Below are positions 1 to 6,581 of a DNA stretch of 27,617 nt, in pieces (position 1 is the stretch's first letter; each line of letters opens with the position of its first letter). Made by a program: the position numbers and the translations under genes. This DNA comes from DSWT01 sp035415725 (lineage in GTDB: Bacteria > Chloroflexota > Anaerolineae > B4-G1 > SLSP01). Where the stretch lies: NCBI GenBank assembly GCA_035415725.1, contig DAOOGN010000057.1, positions 1 to 27,617 of the forward strand, written 5' to 3'. The notes under the pieces were generated by a model, which was given only the letters and a program-made list of their open reading frames with translations, was not told the origin of the DNA and did no database searches.

Positions 1-208
1 GTCAGGATGATATTGAACACAACAGCGTGGGATTTTTACCGCCGAGAGCGCCGAGTTCGCCGAGATTGATGCTATTTCTCTGCGTCCTCAGCGGTGGAAA
101 CGAATTTAGCCGCGTGTCCAACATCTTGTTGACCAGTACCCAATCCGTGGAATCTGTGAAATCCGTGGCTGTTTTTTTTATTTCGACCCGCGAAATCCTG
201 AAGAACCT
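1..208. repeat. Intergenic tract made of short repeated phrases
   Basis: No convincing gene. Around 43-98 the tract reads as a loosely periodic run on the themes GCCGAG and CTCTGCGTCCTC. At 147-173 the phrase ATCCGTG/ATCTGTG occurs three times in 27 bases, as it does at 14113-14141. These resemble low-complexity phrases that are scattered between genes in many bacterial genomes. A small perfect stem (ATTTCG/CGAAAT, near 180-196) next to an eight-T run was examined as a terminator for the gene ending at 209, but the T run is on the wrong side for that strand. Confidence 0.5.
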
Positions 209-2389
209 TTATTCCCAGGGCAGAGGGATTTGAACCTTTTCCTGCTCCACAATCGGGTCTAATCCCAGATAGACTTCAATGTCGGCGCGCTGATTGATCT
301 CTGCCGCCATGCGTCGTAGATGGCGAAACTTGATGAAAGACCAGTTGTCTTGCTCGAGGTTTTGCTGCAGGCGCGGATCGCGTTTTAGCTTCAACGCCAC
401 CAGCGCCGCACGACCGCCGGGAAGCACCAGATGCCGCCGCACCCCGCTCGGCGGCAGGGACGTCAGCAGATGGGGGCCAAGCACGGCCGTGGTCGTGCAG
501 CGGAACAGATACAGCGGCTTTTCCCCGTCTGCCCAGATGATGTCCCAACCTTGAGTCTGGGTCACGTTGAAGTTCAGACGTTCCCCCAGGTGTCGCAGTA
601 GCCCGCGTATCTGCCGTGTTTCTGCACGCCGCGCTGCCGCCAGATCTTCCGCCCGCAACCTCAGGTTCCCCTGCTCATCGGCCGTGGCATAAGCGTCGCA
701 GCACGCTGCGACCAGCGCCGGTTCGGGGGAAAGCTCACCATGAAACGAGGCATACACGGCGCTTTCCAGGGTCGTCCGTTCCCACTGTTCCTGGAATTGC
801 AAGAGACGCAGCACGCTTTCTTCGACGCGGTCTGCCAGCGGTTTGGCCGTCTTGCCTGCCCCGGCCGGCAGCCAAACGGTTTGGGGCGCGATGACGGTGA
901 AAGCCGCCGTGTGGATTTTCTGGGGGAGCGTTGCCAACTGCGTTGACGCCGCTTCACGCGCAGTGATCAACTGCACGGCGTCGAGAAACGGCACCGACGT
1001 CGGTTCGCCGCGCCGGTGCAGAACTTGGGCGAGAGAGGCATGATTTGCCGCGGGTGGGGCAGCAGGCTCGTGTTCCAGCGTCAACGCCAGGCGATATCCC
1101 CATGGGGGGCATGCGATCCAGCGCTGCATGCCGAACCCGGCTTGCGCAGTCGCGGTAACGATATAGGCCAGCGCGGTGAGATCATCGTTGGGGAGAACGA
1201 CGAAGAGAGAGGCATCCGGCTTCAAATGCGGGCTGAGGCGTTTGAGCGTAACGGCCAGGCTGAAGCGATACCAATCCCATTCCAGTCGCCGTCGCCCCAA
1301 AAAGGCGCGCAGTGAGGGATGAACCGCCTCCTTCCATAGCCAGGTCGCCCACAGCGCCGAAAGTGCCCAGAAGATCGCGTCCGGCGGTTGGGGCTGGATG
1401 AGCAGGGCCGCAATGGAATGAGGCGGGAGGGTCGGTGCGACGTTCTGGAACGGCTGCGCCAGGAGTAAATGTTTCTCTGTCGGACTCTCCAGCAATGTTT
1501 GCACTGTATCCGCCGGCGGGGCAGCCGGCGTCGGCGGATGGACGCCATAGGCGCGGAGGGCGTTTTCCATCACCAACCAGACGTTGTTCTCGATGAAGCG
1601 CTGCGCCGGACGAAAACTGCGCGGGCGCGTAGGCGGTTCGCCATAGGGTACCAAACTGCTGCCTTCGTCCAGAGCGGAGATGACGAACAGCGTCAGGATG
1701 CGTTGGATATCGGGAGAAGAAGAGGCTTGCGGCAGACGGTGGATCACGTCCATCAGCACACTGAGATTGCGCGGCGTGTACAGGGCGATCAGCTCCGCAG
1801 CCCGTTCCCGCAGTGGATCATCGACGCCCGCGGCACGTCCCAAGGCAATGTGATAGGCCGGCCCGCGCGGCGCGAATTGTTCCGCGTTGGCGATGTCTGG
1901 CGCGTCCACGGCGCCTTCCTGCGCCTCTGGGCAGTGGGGACAGCGAACACGCTTGGCGAAGGGACGCTGCATATCACGGTCCCAGGCAAACCATTCGGCT
2001 ATACCGGGTGTATGGCAGGTGGGACAACGGCTGCGGTAGACGTCGTGGATGTGAGCTATCAGCGGTTGGTCGCCTTTGGGCAAGTCGCCTAACCGTGTGA
2101 GAGCGGCTTGAACTTCGGCCAGGGGCATGGGATTCAACGCGACTTGAGTCCAGAGCAGGGGAATGGGGTTGACGTTAAGGGCCAGCACGCGCCGTCCCAG
2201 TTCCAGCGCCTCACGAATGTAAGTGGCGTCGCCAGCGCCCAGTTCCACGACAAGATTGCCGGGCGCGGTGGCCGCCCCGATCGCTGCCCTGGCGAACGTT
2301 GCCAGCGTCGGCGCCCGGTAACGTGCCAGCGACGCCGTCGGCTCAAGCGGAGTGCCCGGAATCAGCGCGGGGAACGGTGCTTTTTCCAT
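209..2389 (-). CDS. DNA-methyltransferase-like protein with zinc ribbon, catalytic motif degenerate
   Basis: 726 residues. Residues 47-56 (VVELGAGDAT) look like the SAM-binding motif I of Rossmann methyltransferases, followed by ALELGRRVLALNVNP, which matches the motif I/II region of adenine-specific DNA methylases with a split architecture (DUF1156-like). C122/C125 and C150/C153 form a CxxC...CxxC zinc ribbon. Where such enzymes carry the catalytic (D/N)PP(Y/F) box followed by a Trp-rich helix, residues 331-352 read IQPQPPDAIFW then ALSALWATWLW, so the helix is recognisable but the catalytic tetrapeptide is not. The last 100 or so residues (WDIIWADGEKPLYLF onward) are not recognised. The start is supported by AGGGAGG at 2401-2407, 11 bases upstream. 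It is the last gene of the minus-strand row that begins with PDO, 122 bp after the OsmC gene. The family assignment is by motif only. Function could be DNA binding or a pseudo-enzyme role, and I do not assign one. Confidence 0.65.
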   Translation of the reverse strand: MEKAPFPALIPGTPLEPTASLARYRAPTLATFARAAIGAATAPGNLVVELGAGDATYIREALELGRRVLALNVNPIPLLWTQVALNPMPLAEVQAALTRLGDLPKGDQPLIAHIHDVYRSRCPTCHTPGIAEWFAWDRDMQRPFAKRVRCPHCPEAQEGAVDAPDIANAEQFAPRGPAYHIALGRAAGVDDPLRERAAELIALYTPRNLSVLMDVIHRLPQASSSPDIQRILTLFVISALDEGSSLVPYGEPPTRPRSFRPAQRFIENNVWLVMENALRAYGVHPPTPAAPPADTVQTLLESPTEKHLLLAQPFQNVAPTLPPHSIAALLIQPQPPDAIFWALSALWATWLWKEAVHPSLRAFLGRRRLEWDWYRFSLAVTLKRLSPHLKPDASLFVVLPNDDLTALAYIVTATAQAGFGMQRWIACPPWGYRLALTLEHEPAAPPAANHASLAQVLHRRGEPTSVPFLDAVQLITAREAASTQLATLPQKIHTAAFTVIAPQTVWLPAGAGKTAKPLADRVEESVLRLLQFQEQWERTTLESAVYASFHGELSPEPALVAACCDAYATADEQGNLRLRAEDLAAARRAETRQIRGLLRHLGERLNFNVTQTQGWDIIWADGEKPLYLFRCTTTAVLGPHLLTSLPPSGVRRHLVLPGGRAALVALKLKRDPRLQQNLEQDNWSFIKFRHLRRMAAEINQRADIEVYLGLDPIVEQEKVQIPLPWE

Positions 2390-2511
2390 ACGACGTCAAG
2401 CCTCCCTTTTACTGCGACTGGCTATCTCGGGATTTGTCTGGCAGTAACGATTGCGGTTTTGCTGTCCTCCATGTCCGGCGCGCCAGCCGGTACGTAAATA
2501 CCAAAGTCATT

Positions 2512-2967
2512 TCAGGCGGTGAGGGTCCCCGGTGTGCCTGGATTGGGCGTCTCGACGATGCGATGCGAGGTCGTGATTTCTGCCGCCTTGCTTAACATGG
2601 CGTTGACCGGGCAGTACGTCGAGACGGATAACTCAATAGCGCGCGCCAGCGCGGTCTCGCTGACGCCCTGTCCGTAGGCGATGTATTCCAGGTGGATTTT
2701 GGTCCAGATTTGGGGATGCGTCTCCGCGCGCTCGGCTTGCACTTTGACCTGCAAATTGGTCATTGGCTGGCGCTTCTTCGCCATAATCGAGATGATATCC
2801 ATCGCCGTGCAGCCGGCTAATCCCAATAGCAGAAGTTCCATCGGCGTGGGGCCGCTGTGGGTGCCATATTCTGGATGATCGGAGTCCAAGAGGATGGCAG
2901 GCCCATTCTCGACATCCCCCACCATGCGCATCCCTGGACCGGTCCAGGTGACTTGTACGTTTGCCAT
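2512..2967 (-). CDS. OsmC/YhfA-like family protein
   Basis: 151 residues, the usual size for OsmC/Ohr proteins. Members reduce organic hydroperoxides or act on small thiols through two cysteines. Here they are C53 in GLAGCTAMD and C119 in STYCPVNAML, both in the family's characteristic contexts. The PTPMELLLLGLAGC stretch is the typical helix preceding the peroxidatic Cys. The pattern (HSGPTPMELLL, Y/F-CPVN) is closer to the YhfA/OsmC-like branch than to Ohr. The start is set by GGGAG at 2976-2980, 8 bases before ATG. It lies 95 bp downstream of the cupin gene on the same strand, within the thiol-redox row. It is cytoplasmic, with no signal or membrane segment. Confidence 0.88.
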   Translation of the reverse strand: MANVQVTWTGPGMRMVGDVENGPAILLDSDHPEYGTHSGPTPMELLLLGLAGCTAMDIISIMAKKRQPMTNLQVKVQAERAETHPQIWTKIHLEYIAYGQGVSETALARAIELSVSTYCPVNAMLSKAAEITTSHRIVETPNPGTPGTLTA

Positions 2968-2980
2968 GATCTACTCCCTT

Positions 2981-3017
2981 GAAAATAGCCTCAGAGCACA
3001 CAGAGTTTACAGAGAAA
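2981..3017 (-). repeat. Dispersed phrase repeat just upstream of the OsmC gene's ribosome site
   Basis: A 37-base stretch that matches 24776-24812 with four differences (both start GAAAATAGCC and end ACAGAGAAAA on the plus strand). In both places the phrase lies directly 5' of the Shine-Dalgarno sequence of a minus-strand gene (OsmC here, rsgA there). Read as protein it gives the same peptide style (FSVNS.CS.AIF), which creates spurious N-terminal ORF extensions. Confidence 0.7.
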
Positions 3018-3062
3018 AGCACAAATTTATAGTGACATCTGCTCAATCTGCTGACGAGATTT

Positions 3063-3401
3063 TCATCCCTGGTTTTGTAACGGGATGACGCAGATGAACT
3101 TGAGAGGCGTAGCGCCTGTGTTTCGATACCCGTGAACCTCGTCCGGCGGGACGAGCAGAAAAACGCCCGGCCGCATGATGCCCACGTCACCATCAGCATG
3201 GGTAGCGACCCCTGTGCCCTCAAGGACGTAGATTTCATGCTCGTAGGGGTGTTGGTGCGGCGTGAAAACGGCGCCGGGTTGCAGTTCGATGACGCGCATA
3301 GCGAAGTTCGGCGCACCCTCTTTTTCGGTCAGTAGCCAGCGGATGCCGATACCCTCTTGTACTACCACCGGTGTCACATGGGAGGCTTCTTTGATCAGCA
3401 T
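3063..3401 (-). CDS. Small cupin-domain protein
   Basis: 112 residues from the ATG at 3401, forming one beta-barrel cupin domain. Cupin motif 1 is visible as PGAVFTPHQHPYEHEIYVLEG, giving metal ligands H49, H51 and E56. Motif 2 is VPPDEVHGYRNTG with the fourth ligand H90. A longer reading from TTG at 3416 is open, but that extension is itself the ribosome site: AGGAGG at 3408-3413 sits 6 bases before ATG 3399-3401, so I use that ATG. Substrate unknown; small cupins of this type bind a metal and may be dioxygenases, isomerases or sensors. It sits between the DUF2892 gene (55 bp upstream) and the OsmC gene (95 bp downstream), which suggests a role in the same stress or sulfur module. Confidence 0.85.
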   Translation of the reverse strand: MLIKEASHVTPVVVQEGIGIRWLLTEKEGAPNFAMRVIELQPGAVFTPHQHPYEHEIYVLEGTGVATHADGDVGIMRPGVFLLVPPDEVHGYRNTGATPLKFICVIPLQNQG

Positions 3402-3456
3402 GAGCATCCTCCTCAAAGATGGTCAGATAGTCGTGAGTCCGGATGATGACTGCCGT

Positions 3457-3759
3457 CTACCGGGCTGACTCATCCGTTGGCGTTGTATTTTCTGTCACCG
3501 GTTGCTCCGGTTCAGGGAGTGCCGGTCCCGGTTCGGGAGACGCGGGTTCTGGTGCGGCAGGGGCGACTTTGAGGGTGGATTTGCCCCTCCAGGTGTAAAT
3601 GCCGCTCCAGCCCGTTGCGCCGGTCGCAAAAGCAATCAGTCCCACGATGCCCAGGACAGCGCCTACCACGCCCTGGATGAAGAGAAATCCCATCAACATG
3701 GTATAAATGCCCAGAATGGCGCGGATGAGTCGTTCGCCGTCACCGATGTTGCGTTTCAT
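3457..3759 (-). CDS. DUF2892 (YgaP-type) inner-membrane protein with acidic Pro-rich tail
   Basis: 100 residues. The N-terminus MKRNIGDGERLIRAILGI and the following two membrane helices (about residues 14-31 and 34-52) match DUF2892, the membrane part of the rhodanese YgaP, which also exists as a stand-alone protein. The family's C-terminal box, typically GWCPLY...G.ST, appears as TGWSGIYTWRGKST, so the usual Cys is Ser. Residues 66-100 form a Pro/Glu-rich cytosolic or periplasmic tail (PAAPEPASPEPGPALPEPEQP) not typical of the family. The start is fixed by AAGGAGG ending 7 bases before ATG 3757-3759. The longer TTG reading at 3780 covers the ribosome site. It follows the TrxB-like gene by 103 bp. 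Confidence 0.8.
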   Translation of the reverse strand: MKRNIGDGERLIRAILGIYTMLMGFLFIQGVVGAVLGIVGLIAFATGATGWSGIYTWRGKSTLKVAPAAPEPASPEPGPALPEPEQPVTENTTPTDESAR

Positions 3760-3796
3760 AGAGGTCCTCCTTGGAAACAATCCGGTAGATTTATGG

Positions 3797-3830
3797 TCTG
3801 TTAGTCTTTAGTCTCGTAGTCCGGTAGTGA
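3797..3830. repeat. Low-complexity TAGTC phrase run
   Basis: Between the DUF2892 and TrxB-like genes the sequence repeats the word TAGTC/TAGTCC four times at about 8-base spacing (GTTAGTCTTTAGTCTCGTAG...). It does not code for protein. It is another of the periodic intergenic phrases seen throughout this window. Confidence 0.5.
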
Positions 3831-3862
3831 TTTTCGACTTCATCCGTTACAAAGTTTGACTG

Positions 3863-4837
3863 CTAAAGCTTCAGAATGAAGTCGCGGATGGCCAGAGCCG
3901 CTTTGGCGCCGTCGCCCACGGAGACGCTGAGTTGGGCGGGATTGTCGGCACGCACGTCGCCGATGGCGTACAGCCCGGCGACTTTGGTGCGCATCTTATC
4001 GTCGGTGATGATGTAGCCCGCCGGGTTCGTCTCGACCAAGTCCGCCACAAACTGGCTATAGGGTGAATAACCCACGTAGATGAACACCCCATCGGCGGGG
4101 TAAAAGTGTTCCTCGTGGGTCTCTCGATCTACAGCAACCACGCCGGTTACGGTTTTGTCACCCTGGATCGCCGTTACCTGCTGGTTGAAGCGCATGGTGA
4201 CCTGGGGATGGTTCTTGATGCGCTCCTGGAGAATTTTCTCGGTGCGGATGTTCGGTAAGAACCCAAGAAACGTCACGTGCTTCGCGTATTCAAGGACTTG
4301 CCACCCTTCTTGCAGGCCGGAGTTGCCCATCCCGACGATAATAACGTTTTTGTCTTTGAAAAGCGGACCGTCGCACGTGGCACAGTATGAGACGCCGCGC
4401 CCGAAAAATTCCTGTTCACCGGGTACGTTGAGCCTCTTGGGCCGGCTGCCGGTGGCGATGACCACGGTTTTGCCGGTGTAGACCCGTCCACTCTGCGTGT
4501 GAACGTTGATGACCCCTTTTTTGACCGGGGCCACTTTCACCACCTCGTCAAACTCGCTAATCTCCGCGCCGAAGCGCTCCGCCTGTTTACGGAACCGTTC
4601 CAGCAACTCCATCCCGTTGATGCCGTCCGGGAAACCGGGGTAGTTTTCGATCCTCCCGGTAGTCGCTGCCAGCCCGCCGGTTCCCTCGCGTTCCAGGAGC
4701 AGTGTCTTCAAGCTGTCACGTGAGGTGTAGATCGCCGCCGTTAATCCCGCCGCTCCACCGCCGATGATGAGCACATCGTACAAACCGCTACGGCCTTTTG
4801 CCTGGAGAGATTCTGGATTGATGGTAAATTCTAACAT
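3863..4837 (-). CDS. Thioredoxin-reductase-like FAD/disulfide oxidoreductase
   Basis: 324 residues from ATG 4837. FAD-binding GGGAAG at 26-31 (VLIIGGGAAGLTAAIYTSR), redox-active CATC at C152/C155 (SYCATCDGPLF), and the second FAD motif GLYAIGDVR at 288-296 are all of TrxB type, and the length matches TrxB. The NAD(P)H half is unusual. The dinucleotide loop is VGMGNSGLQEG (168-178), and the HRRxxxR segment that binds the NADPH 2'-phosphate is replaced by FLGFLPNIRTEK (190-201). The electron donor may therefore not be NADPH (inference). Two Met codons are possible. The first (4855) has its AAGG abutting the ATG, while the second (4837) has ATAAGG six bases upstream, so I prefer the second. It is preceded by the PDO gene (105 bp) and would act as PDO reductase in the cytoplasm. 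Confidence 0.88.
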   Translation of the reverse strand: MLEFTINPESLQAKGRSGLYDVLIIGGGAAGLTAAIYTSRDSLKTLLLEREGTGGLAATTGRIENYPGFPDGINGMELLERFRKQAERFGAEISEFDEVVKVAPVKKGVINVHTQSGRVYTGKTVVIATGSRPKRLNVPGEQEFFGRGVSYCATCDGPLFKDKNVIIVGMGNSGLQEGWQVLEYAKHVTFLGFLPNIRTEKILQERIKNHPQVTMRFNQQVTAIQGDKTVTGVVAVDRETHEEHFYPADGVFIYVGYSPYSQFVADLVETNPAGYIITDDKMRTKVAGLYAIGDVRADNPAQLSVSVGDGAKAALAIRDFILKL

Positions 4838-4855
4838 GCTGTTCCTTATGTTCAT

Positions 4856-4942
4856 CCTTATCCGGCCTGGTCAGAGGCGCCGGGCTGGATGGAATCTTGG
4901 GTGCGGCGCTAACGCCTGACAGGCTTTGCAGCCCGTCATGGG
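4856..4942. other. Spacer with small palindromes between TrxB-like and PDO genes
   Basis: Three short perfect palindromes follow one another here: GGCG-CTAA-CGCC near 4905-4916, GCCTG-A-CAGGC near 4915-4925, and AGCCC-GTCAT-GGGCT at 4930-4944, the last overlapping the PDO stop codon. None is followed by a T run on the minus strand, so an intrinsic terminator is not supported. They could be RNA processing or stability hairpins in a PDO-TrxB transcript. Confidence 0.35.
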
Positions 4943-5584
4943 CTATGCCAACGCTTTTTGGATGGCTGCGACGATCATCGCGGATGGAGCAGCGCCCTCG
5001 ACACGTTCTTTCCCGTTGATGACGCTGAGCGGTACACCCATCACATTGAAGTGATTGGCAAGGTCCGGGAACTCCATGGCTTCGATGATGTTGGCCTTGA
5101 CTTTATCGCTTGCCACGGCCATGTCATAGGCCAGAAGCGCCGCATGAGGGCAGTATGGGCAGGTAGGCGTGACGAAGACCTGAATGTCGACCGGTTGGGT
5201 CAGCCCACTCAGGTAGTTCATCGTCTGGGGATCGAGATCGGGATCTCCTATGCTGACACGTTGGATGCCGTACAGCAACGTTGAGAACTCATGGCCGGCG
5301 GGGATGCCGTAGTAGCGCAATCCATAATCACGTTGTCCGATGATGGCTATCGCCGGCGCCATCGTGATGTTGAACGCTTGAGCCTTCTCCGGCGCGGCGT
5401 CGAAGTCATAGAACTCGGCCGTGAGTTTCGGCGAGGTCGCCGCGACCTCTTGCACTAACTGCACGATCTCTTTGCAGTATTCACAGCCACGCTGGGGCGT
5501 AAAAACGACAAGCCGGACATCGTGAGTGAGAGCTGCCATCATTTCGGTGACGTTGCGTACGATTTCATCATTTAACAAAGCCAT
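4943..5584 (-). CDS. Two-domain glutaredoxin-like protein disulfide oxidoreductase (PDO)
   Basis: 213 residues consisting of two thioredoxin folds in tandem. The N-terminal domain has C34/C37 in RGCEYCKE and the cis-proline segment MAPAI (P77). The C-terminal domain has C142/C145 in TPTCPYCPHA and the cis-proline segment VMGVPLSVING (P185). This is the PDO architecture of hyperthermophilic archaea and some thermophilic bacteria, where it forms and shuffles disulfides in the cytoplasm and is reduced by a TrxB-type flavoprotein. Such a flavoprotein is encoded next in the same direction. The start is supported by AGGGAGAA about 8 bases before ATG. A sigma-70-like promoter lies at 5666-5693. As the first gene of the row it is probably the head of the transcript. 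Confidence 0.9.
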   Translation of the reverse strand: MALLNDEIVRNVTEMMAALTHDVRLVVFTPQRGCEYCKEIVQLVQEVAATSPKLTAEFYDFDAAPEKAQAFNITMAPAIAIIGQRDYGLRYYGIPAGHEFSTLLYGIQRVSIGDPDLDPQTMNYLSGLTQPVDIQVFVTPTCPYCPHAALLAYDMAVASDKVKANIIEAMEFPDLANHFNVMGVPLSVINGKERVEGAAPSAMIVAAIQKALA

Positions 5585-5626
5585 TTTTCTGTTCTCCCTA
5601 AGTTGATTTTCGCTACGTTATTCATT

Positions 5627-5693
5627 TTGACGGTGACAAGATTGGCCCTACCGCCCAACGTCCTCATTGTAACATAGAATAAATCACCGTCAA
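5627..5693. promoter_or_regulatory. Promoter of the PDO row with a 10-bp inverted repeat
   Basis: On the minus strand TTGACG (5688-5693), a 16-base spacer and TACAAT (5666-5671) make a good -35/-10 pair, with a leader of about 75 bases to the PDO start codon. The -35 lies inside TCACCGTCAA (5684-5693), which is exactly complementary to TTGACGGTGA at 5627-5636. The two arms flank the expected start point almost symmetrically and could be an operator. No regulator gene is adjacent. Confidence 0.6.
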
Positions 5694-5733
5694 GAAAATA
5701 CATTAATGTTCATCTTTTTCTAATATATTTCTC

Positions 5734-6057
5734 ATAACTATTCAGCCACTCGTGCCAGGTGGCGCATAGAACTTTAGGGAGGGTGTATAAGAGGTTGGCA
5801 TTTCTGACCCTCTCATCCCCCAACCCCCTGCTCCCCCGCCAGCGGGGAAGCAGGGATAAAGCAGAATAAAGAGAATGGGAGGATGCAACCTTCTTCCTTG
5901 CAAGCGGAGGAGAAAGGAGCAAAAAAGTGGAGGGGGATGGGCTAATATAGAAACACGCCTATCTCGTCATTCAAGAGCGCCTGGCATACTGCAATCCACG
6001 CCAGACCTGGCATAGGGAATAAGTTGCTTCGCCAGGTTTGCCAGCCTGAATAAATAC
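5734..6057 (+). mobile_element. IS66-style miniature element, copy 1 (no target duplication seen)
   Basis: 324 bp bounded by ATAACTATTCAG (5734-5745) and CTGAATAAATAC (6046-6057), imperfect inverted ends of the same family as copy 2. The interior carries the phrase CTCATCCCCCAACCCCCT, a C-rich to G-rich inverted pair, and the conserved right half with TAGAAACACGCCTATCTCG. No transposase is encoded. The small ORF here (ending ATWHEWLNSYEKYIRKR) is a reading of the repeat itself and recurs in copy 2. The flanking octamers do not match, so this copy is older or rearranged. Confidence 0.65.
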
Positions 6058-6070
6058 GTTGTGTTGACAT

Positions 6071-6191
6071 CAATACCTTCGCCAAAATCCTAAATGGCGA
6101 TTTTGCACACAATATCTAGTGGTTTTTGCCCCTCGTTGACCACTAGATATAGGGCTTAAATACGCTTTACCGAAAATTGGCGAAGGTATTG
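6071..6191. mobile_element. 121-bp palindromic MITE with 15-bp terminal repeats
   Basis: Perfect terminal inverted repeats CAATACCTTCGCCAA (6071-6085) and its reverse complement (6177-6191). The element is flanked by the 5-bp direct repeat GACAT at 6066-6070 and 6192-6196, a readable target-site duplication. Inside there is a second perfect inverted repeat, ATATCTAGTGGT (6112-6123) with ACCACTAGATAT (6139-6150), so the whole element can fold into a nested hairpin. It has no coding capacity and would need a transposase in trans. The parent IS family is not identified. Confidence 0.8.
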
Positions 6192-6246
6192 GACATGCGG
6201 GTGGTTATGTCTATACTTCTCTCGCCGCCGAGAATGTGGCCTTAGC

Positions 6247-6512
6247 GTAACTATTCAGCCACCCTTGCCAGGTGGCAAACGGGACTTGGGGGGGGGTGCA
6301 TAATAGGTTGACACTGCGGCTATAGGCGCTGGCCCTCTCATCCCCCAACCCCCTACAAAAATCCCTCTTCCTGGGGGGAAGGAGGGCAGGGGGATGGGCT
6401 GATAGAAACACGCCTATCTCGTCATCCACAAGCATCAGGCATACCGAAATCCACGCCAAACCTGGTATAGGGGATAAGTTACTTCGTCAGGTTTACCAGC
6501 CTGAATAGATAC
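6247..6512 (+). mobile_element. IS66-style miniature element, copy 2 with exact 8-bp target duplication
   Basis: 266 bp with ends GTAACTATTCAG (6247-6258) and CTGAATAGATAC (6501-6512), 11 of 12 bases inverted-complementary. The immediately flanking octamers are identical: GCCTTAGC at 6239-6246 and at 6513-6520. Ends starting with GTAA together with an 8-bp duplication are the signature of the IS66 family, so this is most simply a non-autonomous derivative mobilised by an IS66-type transposase (inference). Its first 36 bases are identical to the reverse complement of 25060-25095. Confidence 0.75.
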
Positions 6513-6581
6513 GCCTTAGCGAAGTAGAGATGGCGGAGCGAGGGGACTTTCGACGGCGGACTATGGCGGCGGGAGGTAAGA

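Noticed and set aside
176..200. Intrinsic terminator for the methyltransferase-like gene
   Set aside because: The stem exists, but the T run lies on the plus strand before it, so it would not terminate minus-strand transcription.
2633..3316. 227-residue minus-strand ORF overlapping the OsmC and cupin genes
   Set aside because: It reads the wrong frame of both genes and crosses the phrase repeat between them; both shadowed genes have strong family motifs.
5710..6459. Small minus-strand ORFs at 5710-5922 and 6211-6459 with similar peptides (ATW..WLNSY)
   Set aside because: Both are readings of the two copies of the miniature element; the similarity comes from the DNA repeat and there is no ribosome site or protein-like conservation.
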